A stretch of 64,000 nucleotides of DNA from Arbacia lixula. Taxonomy: Eukaryota; Echinodermata; Echinoidea; Arbacioida; Arbaciidae. Made by a program: the position numbers and the translations under genes. The DNA lies in contig OZ022580.1 of NCBI GenBank assembly GCA_963669155.1, positions 24,429,012-24,493,011 on the forward strand, written 5' to 3'. Under the pieces are notes generated by a model, which worked only from the letters and a program-made list of their open reading frames with translations, searched no databases and was not told where the DNA came from. This document shows, piece by piece, positions 54,601-64,000 of this stretch (within the stretch, counting starts at the first letter, position 1; the number at the start of each line of letters is the position of its first letter).

Positions 54601-57600
54601 GACGGACACAACTCCAGAACCATCTCCAATATTCTATCTTTTGAAGTGTTAATAAAACAGTTATCTAACACAGATAACCACACATTTCAACATGGTGGCA
54701 GCGGTGGGAAAAAGTTCAAATTTGAGTCAAAACTAGAGTTTGTTTTTTCAGGATACAACTGCTGGAAGCCATGTCAGTTCTTGTAGGCTAATTACCAAGC
54801 CTCACCTCTCTCACACTGGCCATTGTCATAGGGGGACTCCCCCCTGACCAGGGCAGACACGTCAAACTCCACCCAGTGCAGCCCGTCACACTTGGCCAGC
54901 AGGCCTGAGGCAGCATCCTGCCGAATCTCCCCCACGTTGGCCAGGGAGCAGGGCAGAGCCACTATAGAGCCAGCACCAGGGGCCACCTGGATCCAACAGC
55001 AGCAAAGCAGGTGGCACCAATTACTGCACTGTTTATCTTTTCTTCTGTATTCATTTGCTTCCTTACTGAAAGTTCATTGTTAAAGCAGTAACACCACTAT
55101 TTTCACCATTTGTATGTAAAATGTTAGAATTCTTAACTTGGTTGAATATTTGTTAATTTCATGGAAACTTCCCCATCACTAGAATCACAACACTTCATCA
55201 TTCTTCCATCGCTTGCATAAATTTGAAACAATTAATGATTTATGACATCATTTTATAAAAAAAAAAAAAACCTTTCAATTTCTATTGCAAAAACATCGGA
55301 CACACATCACTCAATTATGCAATAAAGGAAATGTATATCCTGTGCAGACAAAATTAAACTGCAAAAACATTGCACAAACTGCAAGTACTATGTAGGTCAA
55401 ATTTGTGAAATAACATAAAATAATCATGTATTTTTAAAACATACTAAATGTAATAGTTTGGCTCTCAATTTTGCCTCCCAACTTTTAACATAATCACATC
55501 TTATGAAAAAAGCTAATAAGAAATGTACCTGATAACATAATTGACCTGACAGAGTGATTGACAACATGATGTCCATCCAAAGTTGATTTTTTGCTGGTAC
55601 AAGGGTATTAGAATGTAATGTTTTATGACCCAAGGTACAGTACATATAAACCCATAAAAAGTTACTTTTCAGTTCTTCGTTTTGAGAGTAGTTCCTTAAC
55701 AGTGTTTATACAACTTGGTGCTGATCCCTCCCAAAGTACCCTTTATGCAGACCTGTTCTTGGGGGGTCGGCTGCTGTCTGTTGCTTTGACCCAACGGGAT
55801 GTTGTGCACATTGGACCTACTGCTGTCAATAGAGGGCCCAGCAGGAGTCAGTCTGGGACGTTGCACCCCTCGGATCACACTCGGCACAAAAACATTGGTC
55901 AGCTCAGTCTACGCAGTGAGAGAAACACAGCTCCATTTCAGAATGTTTCACTCTAGAGTGTAAACAATGCTATTCAATGAATAATTCATATGCATACAGA
56001 GAACAAATTTCTACATTAAAGGGCATATACTGTACTGGGAAGGCAAAAAAGCCCTCAAAATGTAATTGTTAGCAATCTTCTTGCCAATGGTCTTAAATTC
56101 ATGTATTGTCTATTTTAGAAGCTTGCTGAAAGTTATTTGCCCTCAAATGATCCACATATGGAGGAATTAATGACTAATGATAAAATCCTCAAAATGTTCG
56201 GCCAGAACATTTTGAGGATTTGTGGTTTAATCACTCATTACTCCAAATGTAGATCACTTGAGAGCAAATAACTTTCAGCAAGCTTCTAAAATTGACAATA
56301 CATGAATTTAAGACCATTGGCAAGAAGATTGCTAACAATTAAATTTTGAGGGTTTTTTTGCCTTCCCAGTACAGTATATGCCCTTTAACCATGATATACT
56401 TCACAGCATGGGAAAGTGAGAAAACATGAGCAGGAATGCTTCTGCAGTTTCAGGTTATAGTACATAAATCTGAGACTTGTCAATATGATCTAAATGGATG
56501 AACCAAATACAAACATGCTTCAATTACAGTATGAACAACCTAAACAAACACACTAATACAGTGTGATACATGAAGTAACTTAGTGATTTAGTTGGGTTGC
56601 AATTGAAGAAACAAGAGAAATTGACCCGCATGAGAAACCTGGCCTAGTAACATTGAAAAAGAATTTTATTTCCAAGTCCTACTTTTTTTAATACCTCATA
56701 AACTTCCCAGCGTACAGCTAATGTCAACGCTAATAATAAGCAATATTAAAGAGCACTAAGAGCTACACATACCAAAGACAGTATGATCATTCGCTGAGAA
56801 GAAATTCTTTTCATACCTGTGGTGGTGCATTTTCATCCAGGTCACCAGGCAGATTGCCAGCAGGGACCACAGGAACAACCACTGCCTCTGACTGCCCCCC
56901 GGACACCCCTACAGTAGCATGGTACAGCCGCACATCCTCAGTAGCACCTAGCTGCTCCTCAGAAGGGTCCACTGCAGTCTGGGGAGGGTAGCCTCCTAAG
57001 TTCTGACGGACAGGAGGCTGTTGAAACCCAGACTGCCGAGGGTTGTTGAAAGACACTGGTTGTCCTTGTGGGTACTGACCAGGATTCCCCAATGGATTAG
57101 GATTACCGTAAGGAACACCGGTGTTGGGGTACTGACCAGAATCTAGACTGGGGTCATGAGGGGGTGAATCTATACCTTGGGGGACTTGGCCGTCCTCGCA
57201 GCAGTGCTGATTTGGCAGAGGCTCCACAACCACAGACTGGGATCCGTACGGCCCACCCTGTTGAGTCCCATCCCACCCATCATAGCCAACTCCATATGGA
57301 TAACGGTACCAAGTCTCATCTGCAAATGGATCTATGGGCTGGTGGTCTACAACAGCAGCTCCAGGGTATTGGAATGGTGGGCCGTCATTGATGGCTGGGT
57401 CACCGTGCACTAAGCTACCTTCTCCAAAGGTGGGATCACCAGCCCCAGGATTGAACCGGTCTGGTGGAACACCTCCAGCCCAATATGGATCCTCAGGAAT
57501 ATCACCGGGGTTAAATGAACCTGGTGGAACACCTTCAGGGTTATATGGTCCCGGTGGAACACCTTCAGGGTTATATGGACCAGGTGGAACTCCTTCAGGG

Positions 57601-60600
57601 TTATATGGTCCCGGTGGAACACTATCAGGGTTATATGGACCAGGTGGAACTCCTTCAGGGTTATATGGTCCTGGTGGAATGCTACCTGGATTGAATGAGC
57701 CAGGCTGTTCGCCAACTTGGATGGACTGGTCTGGGTATGGTCCTGGCACCGGGACTATTCGGTGGTCCTGCGAGCCTGCCTGATCACCGCAACATGCAGG
57801 ATCCTGATCTTCTGGTCTTGCCTGGGAGATGCTGTTCTTGCAAACACCTGGGGAAGTCATGGGATAGATACATTCATGTACATACATGTACATCTATGTC
57901 ATAATTATGGGGATAGTAAAAAAAGCATGTTCATACATACATGTACCTTTTTGTCCTTAAATTAAAGTGTCTTTGAGTACTCTTTGCTCTTTTGATGAGC
58001 TCTTGCCTCTTGTACAAGAAGTTTGAAGTTCAAATCCAGACTTACAGCATTAGATGAAGTGGGTGTGCCTAGCTGTCAGCCCAGATGTGGTCAATGGGTA
58101 CTGAGTAGGACAGAGCCCTTAAATTAATTTTAAGTCCTTGGTGTGGCGGCAAAAGTCAAATGCTTTGGGAATTTACAGAAATTCACTTTGTATTCACCCT
58201 GTATGTGCACTTCATGTGGTTTGATTTTTTTTTCTGCTCACAAAATCTGAGCTTAAATGCTTATTACTCACAGATAGAAGACTGTTAATGAATATCTAAT
58301 GACATTTTTATTTCATTAACCTTGCATTGAGGTTGACCTACACGTATCAATTTTGAATCAAATCCATCAAAAATTTGTGGAGGCATATTGGGGACAGTTG
58401 GACAAAGAGCCAAAAACACTGAGAGCCTAAGGCCAATTCATCCACAATGGTCATTGTTGTCATCATCATTTCCCTCACCGTTCACGGCATCTTTGATGAC
58501 CACAGTGACCTTCTTGTACTCTCCGACCACAGCGTTGACTGGATCCACGAGGGTCAGCTTAAACCGCTCCCTCGGCTCCTCCAAATCATCCTCCAGCAGG
58601 ACTGCATCCCACGTTACCGTGGTAACCAGTGGGTCTAGCTGGAGGAGGCGTGCCCTGCTGGGCCGGTAGTCGAGGTCTACGGTGGCCGTGAGGTCCTGGA
58701 GCTCTAGGCTGATGAAGGAGGACAGTCGCTGGTTGCCGAGGCGGATGATGGAGATGGACAGGGTGCCGTCTGACTCGCACACCATGTACTGGGGGCGGGA
58801 GAACATCACCACAGCCCAGCTCATGGAGAATCTGCACACATAATTAGTGATTAAATCAGAAATCCTCAAATTGTTCGGCCCAAACATTTGTAGGATCTGT
58901 GATTAAATCACTAATCTCTCCAAATGTGGATCATTTGAGGGCAAATAACTTTCAGCAAGGCTCTAAAATGGACAATACATGAATTTAAGACAATTGGCAA
59001 GAAGATTGCACACGATCACCATTTGAAGGCTTTTTTTCTCTCCAGTACAGTATATGCCCTTTAAGATTGACCTCTCAATACCAGGCCTTGAAAACTAAAT
59101 TGACTTACTTCACATATCCATACCAATAAATATTGAGTGAGTTTAAGTCTTGGTACATTTTTGCACTATAGCCTACATACCATAGTTTTGTTTCCAAATA
59201 CATATGATATCAGGATGTACAAAGATTGTGATGTCAATAATAATGACATGTATGGCTATAGCAAGATGATTGATGTGGATAATTAGTGCATAACCATTTG
59301 CAGTATTTCACATAAAAGGAGGACGTACACTGCAGACCAAATGAAGATAATGGACATAATCAACATTTTTTTAAACTCAAATCAAATATTACTTACTGCA
59401 TCCTGCTAGGGTATTTTCATCTGTATCTGAACAAATAGTCATTCATAATAACAAGATGGTTTGCAAAGGTTTCATCTGATTTTGCAATGGCCTCATATTA
59501 TTTGACCTTTTGGCCCCGAGCTGACCGTTGACCTCATCATCATCCTCATCACACATGTGGTATTACCCAAGGCTTCTTTGTACCAAGTTTGAACAGAATT
59601 GATGAAGAAATAAAGAAATGAGAGCAAGTTCAACCAAAACTTAAACATTTTTGTAACAGACTAACAGACCAACAGACTAACAGGGAAAGTGATTACTAGG
59701 TCTCAACTTAACTTGATTCAGGTGAGACAATAAGGGGTAACTCACCTCTGATTTCTCAGTACATTGCCATGGCAGTCAAAGACATCAAAGATGAAGCTAT
59801 CATTGGCAGCCCTTGCATTGTCCCTCATGACATACATGACACTCTTGCTGTCAACGTCCGCCTGCACAAAGCGCCCAGGCACACGTTGGTAGGTCTGGAC
59901 ATACTCCAGATGTCCAAACATGGGGTCCTTGACCACCGAGTAGGTCACCTCCTCTGGCGGGCACTCATCCACTGCCTGCAGGTTCATAGCTGAGAAGACA
60001 AAGCCAGTCCTGTCCATCAGCGTCTGCATCTTGGTGGGACCAATGTTGGTGATGAGTTCTGGGGGAGACGAGTCTGCAATATTGATGTTGATACGGAAGG
60101 TGACAGGATCATACCGGGTTTGATCACCCACCACAAAACCTCTATTGGTGCCATCTTCCACAACAAAGTGGAATTCGTCGGTGTCTGCTTGTCCGAAGTC
60201 GTGTCGGTAGGAAATGTCGTAGTTTTCAATGTCTTGTTGAGTGAAGCTACGTTCAATCGGAATGCCACCAATCAGCAATGTTCCAAAAGCTGGTGTTTCA
60301 GTGATGATGAATGAAATGCTGGAGGCTGGGGTGTCAGGATCAAGAGCTTGCAGCTGGGACAGTGATATGATCTGGAAAGCATTTTGTGCTACGGTCAGAG
60401 GCTCATTAACCATAAGCACTGGCAACAAGTTGTCAACGGGATTTACCACGATTTGGAATGTATCATTGCGTGTTTCATATCCATTAGTGACACCGAATGT
60501 GAAATGATCGTTCTGTATCTTGTCCACCCTGAGATGTCTGTATAGTAATCTTTGGCCAAGGATGTCCATTTGTGAGAAGGTTGTCAGAGGTATACCTGGT

Positions 60601-63600
60601 CTGGCAACATCTTCTAGGTGTCCTTGAGTGGGAGGAGACAGCATTGTGAATATAATGTCCGTCAGCTCTCCGCTATTGTCATAAGCAGATAGGAGAGAAG
60701 GGGGAATAATAACCATCTGTCCTTCATCCAGCTGTAGCCCATTATTTGTAATGACCAGTGGCTCCCGTTTTGTGTTCTCAATCATGATTCGGAAGTTCTG
60801 CTTGCCAGTGGAGTGAACACCATCACTGACAGAGAAATGGAACCTGTCAATGCCCTTTGAACCAAGTTCAGCAGAATGAATGTAGCGGATCAAGTTTTGG
60901 TTGAGATCCTCTTGGGTGAAGTTAGTCAAGGTGGTTGTGATGTCAACCCAGGTATCACCATCAACTTTTCGTTGCAGTACACCTCTCCGTGGCAGAGAAT
61001 TCAGGGTGTAAATCAACTGATCGTCTGGAGTATCATCGTCTTCTGACCTGAGAATAACTGCTGACAGTATACGACTCTCACTCAAGCAGATGCGTATCCC
61101 TGCATTTTTAACTATTACAGGGCTCTCATCATTCACAGGTATAACAGTAACATTTATTGCTTTGCGAATGGTGTGTTTCCCATCAGTGACTCTGACGACA
61201 AATTTATCATGGGTTGATTCTGATCCATCATGGATGTAAGCAAGCGAAAGCGTGTTGTGAAGTTGGTTGAGATTGAAATCTAATACTGGAACGGGAGGGC
61301 CCTGAAAAGTAGGCACTCTGTTTACAATCATGCCATGTTCCGGCGACCGCACAATAGAAAACATCAACATATCCATAGGAATGTCAAGATCATGTGCATT
61401 GATTGTGTCAGTCCTGATCTTGAAGAAAGAATCTTCCAATACTGTGAAATTGTGCACAGTGAGCGCGGGTGGCTCATCATTTTGCGGAGTGATTGTGATC
61501 GCAAAGGTGACGTTTGGTGAAGAGTGTTCTCCATCTGTTACGTACAAGAGAAACGAGTCCCCACTTGGTTCCAAGCCAGCAGATATCGATTGGACAAAGT
61601 TGATATTTCCATCTGTGATGTCCTTGAAAGTGAAGGAAGTAATTGGCTTTCCAGCATTGCTCTTCTCAGACCCAGGTGTTGGCAAGATATTCTCAATGAA
61701 GCCCCACACCGGCTGCCGTGTGATGAAGAAGCGTAGCTGGTCTGCTGCGGAGTCTCTATCCACAGCACTGAGAACATCCAGGGTGATGCCAGCCTTTCCA
61801 CCTTCATCCACAAAGAAAGGGTTGCCGAAGACAATCCTGGGGGGCCTGTTGTCTGTGGGTGTGATGTTGATAATGACATCTTTCACAGGTAGGTCAGGAT
61901 TGGATGGCACACTTTTATCAGACACAATGAAAGTGATGACATCCTGGATATTGGTGAGCCCCGTCTCTCCTCCTGTGTGCTCATACGTTATCCTCCCCCG
62001 GTCGACATCTCTCTGCGTAAAACGGTTCACAATCGCCCCATCTCGCAGTAGCACTCCCCTAAGGGGGTGCATCACTACAATGTAATGGAGCAGAAGGTCA
62101 TTGGTGTCTGGGTCAGAAGCTGATAGGATGTTGGATCCAATGATTGTGCTCCCTCCCTCTGGGATGGTGAGTTCTGACTCTAGTCCAGGGTCCAAGGCTG
62201 GGATCTCATCGTTGACTGGTATAACGGTCAGCCGGATGGTCTCTGTCACAGAGTGGACACCATCTGATACGCTGACAGTAAACTGATCAGCTGTTGCCTC
62301 AGACCCATCACTCAGGAAGCTGTGAGACAAAAGAGTAGATAAAGAAGAGAAATATAACACAATTAAGATAATAATCATGAGTAATTCATATTAAGTTTAA
62401 TTGTTATACATGTCATAGTATTGTGTGCATACTTTGACATGAATTTTAAATGTGACTGGATCTATTTTCCATCATTTTTTTATGCAACCTGCATCCCACT
62501 CTTTGTTCTCACCTCTGGCAGAAGAGGATAGCCAAGCTATTAGTGGGTGTTAATAGAAGAAATTCCCACAAGTATTTTCTAAGTCATTTATTCACGTAGC
62601 TTCCATTTGATTCATCCACACTGTCACAGAACTTGGTTATTTGATACAATTTGTTCCTTGTCAGAGGAAGGCAGAAACATAGCAATTTGACAATTAAGAT
62701 AAAATGTACGAACAGAATTACTTCGATAGAAGGGTAATGATTTTGTATCAGAAATACAGAAATGGAAGTCAAAGTATTCATCACTATCTACAAGTTCTTA
62801 CAAAAAAAATTGAACATACACAGTATACACCGAAAGGCATATCTCCTAACATAAGAAGATGCAGCATTTGAGCATGGTTGACTTGCAACAATTACATCAT
62901 GGCAAAAACAAAAAGGTATCAATCACGTTATCTTTGTCTTAGTGCTTCATACTATACGTCCTTTAATGCAAAATTCACAAGAAAGAAAATGGTAAATTCT
63001 TCAATCCATATATACAGTAAAGCTAGAAAGAGTATCTTTCATGGCAAAATTGACAACAGTACATAATGAAACCTCATTGAAATAGTGATCAGCTGGCACA
63101 TGTGATTTGCAAGAAGCAACACTCATGGGTTCCTTTTTAAAAGTAGACCTTATCAATCAGGCCTTACCTGACCCTACCTGCTGCAACATCAGCCATGCTG
63201 AAGTGACTCCCAGTCGTCAGGTTGACCGCATCAAGCAGCACACTGCCATGCTGTGGCAGCTCAACCAGATGCACCAGCAGCTCACTGGAGAGGGTGTCCA
63301 TGTCTGACACAGAGAACTGCATGGGGTCAAAGGTCAGAGACTGGCCTTCCCTGACAGCCAGGTCGTTGACCCGCAGAACCGGCTCTTGGTTGTTGACAGG
63401 CAGGATGGTGATGTCGAAAAGCTGGCCGAGGACAAGGTTGCCGTAAGGGTCGGAGACAGAGAAGACGAAGCGAAGTTCTTGAGGGTTTGGACCAATCTCC
63501 TTGACAGGTGGCATGTAGGCAACAGTCAAGGTGTTGATCTCCCCTTGGGTAAAAGAGCGTATTGCAGGCACACTAGGGTCTTTGGCTGGCAGAAGAACAT

Positions 63601-64000
63601 CCACTGTAGAAAACACACGACCAGCGTTTGTCAGACTGTGAGTGTCAATGTAGTAAGGAGGGGTTGTAATGGTGAACCGCAAATTTTCCTCTAGAGATTC
63701 AGCATCAGTGAAGTGCAGTTTGTCCTTGGTGATGTAAGCAATTTCAGTTTCCCTGACAGTTAAGGAGTGGGTTGTCCCAGGAGCTCTCTGTGGAGGTAGG
63801 TCATGGACTGGGGAGATCTTCACCATCACTGTCTGGGTAGGAGACTCATTGGGAGGGAGCTGGTTATCTTGTAGAACCAACTCAAAAAAATCATCAAAGA
63901 TCTCTTGCCCGAGATGGTGATAGTAAATGAGACCTCGGAAAAGATCCCGTTGAGTGAATTCCGAGACTGGGTAGCCAAAGGTGTCTTCAGAGAACTTCTT
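51442..64000 (-). CDS. FREM1: FREM1-like extracellular matrix protein (8 exons, 5' incomplete)
   Basis: FRAS/FREM proteins are secreted or membrane-linked basement-membrane components that assemble at epithelial-mesenchymal borders. The eight exons join with matching phases into 5349 nt, 1782 codons plus TAG. Domain order is part of one CSPG repeat plus nine full ones (residues 1-1135), one Calx-beta domain (about 1136-1253), a Pro/Gly-rich region with decapeptide repeats (1254-1597), a Cys-containing linker (1598-1657), and a C-type lectin domain at the very C-terminus (about 1657-1782). CSPG repeats, then a single Calx-beta, then a terminal lectin domain is the FREM1 arrangement; FRAS1 and FREM2 have several Calx-beta domains and no lectin domain. 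Signal peptide and the first CSPG repeats lie beyond 64000. The long proline-rich exon is not a feature I know from vertebrate FREM1. Confidence 0.9.
51738..52110. mobile_element. TTAA-flanked palindromic MITE, family D, copy 3
   Basis: TTAA at 51738-51741 and 52107-52110. Termini 'agggcatatactgtactggg' on both sides, inverted. Arms well preserved, centre 'gttcggctcgaac'. In the last intron of the FREM1-like gene. Confidence 0.92.
52111..52577. other. Intron, no recognised feature
   Basis: AT-rich remainder of the last FREM1-like intron. Nothing identified. Confidence 0.5.
52578..52663 (-). CDS. FREM1: FREM1-like exon, lectin domain middle
   Basis: 86 bp, acceptor cttgcag, donor gtgagt. Encodes YNGNLASILSKKELKWLGDL, then LGGETAWIG, the CTLD 'G-x-LASI ... 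WIG' core. Confidence 0.93.
52664..53509. other. Intron, no recognised feature
   Basis: The intron between the first and second lectin-domain exons on the - strand. Small frames on both strands have no recognisable product. No repeat identified. Confidence 0.5.
53510..53594 (-). CDS. FREM1: FREM1-like exon, lectin domain start
   Basis: 85 bp, acceptor tgctaccag, donor gtcagg. Encodes WSYHNSRCFMVSRHAQTWNE, then AQRICRE, the 'GW..Y...CF.......W.EAQ..C' start of a CTLD. An in-frame open extension runs upstream into a hairpin MITE. Confidence 0.93.
53627..53846. mobile_element. Hairpin MITE family H, copy 1
   Basis: 'acagctcaaaggaattggca' at the left and its near-inverse at 53821-53846. Inner arms 'gtccagttcagcatgaaaca' / 'tgtttcatgctgaactggac' fold tightly. 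It ends about 33 bp upstream of the lectin exon acceptor. Confidence 0.88.
54049..54289. mobile_element. Hairpin MITE family H, copy 2
   Basis: 'tacactgcagctcaaaggaa' and, inverted, 'tacactacagctcaaaggaa', with inner arms as in copy 1. Same intron, about 200 bp from copy 1. Confidence 0.9.
54511..54710 (+). mobile_element. LTR retrotransposon remnant: solo-type LTR plus primer-binding site
   Basis: A candidate LTR from TG (54511) to CA (54692) contains AATAAA-type signals (54583, 54650 regions). It is followed directly by 'tggtggcagcggtggga', a sequence typical of primer-binding sites next to gypsy-type 5' LTRs (general knowledge). No gag or pol follows, as a coding exon begins 95 bp later. 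Confidence 0.5.
54806..54986 (-). CDS. FREM1: FREM1-like exon, linker before the lectin domain
   Basis: 181 bp, acceptor ggatccag, donor gtgagg. Encodes VAPGAGSIVALPCSLANVGE, later LLAKCDGLHWVEFDVSALV and ending GQCERG, which gives the extra N-terminal cysteine of a long-form CTLD. Confidence 0.9.
54987..56015. other. Intron, no recognised feature
   Basis: AT-rich, with an A run near 55258-55270. The 112-codon frame at 55618-55956 has no recognisable product or splice context. Confidence 0.5.
56016..56388. mobile_element. TTAA-flanked palindromic MITE, family D, copy 4
   Basis: TTAA at 56016-56019 and 56385-56388. Termini 'agggcatatactgtactggg', inverted at the right. Centre 'gttcggccagaac'. 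Very similar to 51738-52110. Confidence 0.92.
56817..57847 (-). CDS. FREM1: FREM1-like exon, proline-rich decapeptide-repeat region
   Basis: 1031 bp, acceptor cttccccag, donor gtatga. Encodes about 343 residues rich in Pro, Gly, Tyr, Asn and Gln. Near its start are nine consecutive decapeptides of type PPGPYNPEGV (with variants PPGSFNPGDI and PPDRFNPGAG). Two CC pairs (DPACCGD, QHCCED) bracket the region. No transmembrane segment and no known fold. Phase fits the Calx-beta exon before it and the linker exon after it, so it is expected in the mature mRNA. Function is unknown; by composition, a flexible extracellular spacer (inference). Confidence 0.88.
57430..57715 (-). repeat. 30-bp coding tandem repeat (decapeptide array)
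   Basis: Repeats of 'ggttatatggtcccggtgga' plus 'acaccttcag' on the + strand, nearly identical in the central five to six units. The centre is more uniform than the edges, the usual sign of unequal exchange or slippage. Confidence 0.93.
57848..58478. other. Intron, no recognised feature
   Basis: The intron between the Calx-beta and proline-rich exons. Nothing identified. Confidence 0.5.
58479..58831 (-). CDS. FREM1: FREM1-like exon, Calx-beta domain
   Basis: 353 bp, acceptor tgtgtgcag, donor gtgagg. Encodes FSMSWAVVMFSRPQYMVCES, later VDLDYRPSRARLLQLDPLVT, EPRERFKLTLVDPVNAVVG and KKVTVVIKDAV. The 'F....Y.V.E..G...I...R', 'DY......L.F' and 'E..E.F.L.L..P..' pattern is that of Calx-beta domains, which bind Ca2+ in Na/Ca exchangers. 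Its acceptor lies 9 bases from MITE-derived sequence. Confidence 0.92.
58841..59064. mobile_element. MITE family D, copy 5, left end truncated
   Basis: The central palindrome ('gttcggcccaaac') and the right arm to 'ccagtacagtatatgccct' + TTAA (59061-59064) are present. Everything left of 'taattagtgattaaatc' (58841) is missing. The truncation point is 9 bases upstream, on the - strand, of the Calx-beta exon. Confidence 0.88.
59065..59745. other. Intron, no recognised feature
   Basis: AT-rich remainder of the intron before the Calx-beta exon. Nothing identified. Confidence 0.5.
59746..62319 (-). CDS. FREM1: FREM1-like large exon, end of one CSPG repeat plus seven full repeats
   Basis: 2574 bp, acceptor gtctcacag, donor gtgagt. 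Each CSPG repeat of about 115-125 residues shows the hallmarks: 'L.A.D.D....L.Y.I...P..G.L', 'F.Q.D...G...Y.H.......D.F.F.V.DG' and a closing 'V.INI.P.N/D'. Repeat starts recognisable in the product include EIPALDP, RPPRIVF, EPPALTV, ESPVIVK, EPLVITN, LLPVLMV and SPPELIT. The last repeat ends VFDCHGNVLRNQ just before the Calx-beta exon. CSPG repeats are extracellular cadherin-like folds that in this family support binding to other matrix proteins. Packing seven repeats into one exon is notable but not a defect; no stop or frameshift is present. Confidence 0.95.
62320..63167. other. Intron, no recognised feature
   Basis: AT-rich intron between the two large CSPG exons. Nothing identified. Confidence 0.5.
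63168..64000 (-). CDS. FREM1: FREM1-like exon, CSPG repeats, runs off the window
   Basis: At least 833 bp, donor gtaagg. Open in one frame to the window edge. Encodes the end of one CSPG repeat (FTQRDLFRGLIYYHHLGQE...), one complete repeat, and most of a third that finishes in the next exon. Hallmarks: SFTQGEINTLTVAYMPPV, LRFVFSVSDPYGN and ELPQHGSVLLDAV. The upstream acceptor is outside the window. Confidence 0.92.

Noticed and set aside
55618..55956. 112-codon + frame in a FREM1-like intron
   Set aside because: No domain, no splice partners, and composition like the surrounding intron.
57334..57783. Collagen-like 'GGTPSGLYGP' repeat frame on the + strand
   Set aside because: It is the reverse strand of the decapeptide exon. 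The - frame fits splice sites and phases on both sides.
61330..62085. 251-codon + strand frame
   Set aside because: Antisense shadow of the CSPG-repeat exon.

Overview
The window looks like nuclear DNA from an invertebrate deuterostome. It has intron-rich animal genes with GC-richer exons in AT-rich introns, many short inverted-repeat transposons (MITEs), long CT/GA and CA microsatellites, an L1/Tx1-type LINE and frequent 'acatgta' words. An echinoderm fits best; amphioxus or hemichordate is not excluded. No bacterial, phage, CRISPR or defence-system content was seen.

Two conserved genes lie tail to tail. On the + strand, 11982-42413 carries 21 exons of RICTOR, the scaffold that defines mTOR complex 2. 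These join in frame into 1465 codons plus stop, matching roughly the last five sixths of the vertebrate protein. The N-terminal exons (about 300 residues) are not visible and must lie upstream, so the first 12 kb is either a very long intron or flanking DNA. On the - strand, 64000-51442 carries 8 exons of a FREM1-like extracellular matrix protein: about ten CSPG repeats, a Calx-beta domain, a proline-rich decapeptide-repeat exon and a C-terminal C-type lectin domain. The open part is 1782 codons plus stop and its 5' end runs off the window. The two stop codons are 9.0 kb apart.

Layout. 1-2000: a 93-bp tandem repeat, then a RecQ-like helicase fragment flanked by diverged inverted repeats. 2.6-11.9 kb: MITEs, a minisatellite and CT/GA tracts. 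12-42.4 kb: RICTOR, with a dead 4-kb LINE at 15.3-19.3 kb. 42.4-51.4 kb: intergenic/3'UTR DNA with MITEs and a purine-rich minisatellite. 51.4-64 kb: the FREM1-like gene, its introns also loaded with MITEs plus one LTR remnant.

The most unusual material is in the architecture. Tandem duplications cross splice junctions in RICTOR three times (exons 5, 13 and 19). MITE-derived or hairpin sequence abuts 3' splice sites in the FREM1-like gene. The matrix protein has a decapeptide-repeat linker between its Calx-beta and lectin domains. A perfect 37-bp-arm hairpin sits in a RICTOR intron. Six-copy and other TTAA-flanked MITE families include one clear nested insertion. I found no convincing candidate for a wholly new biological system.
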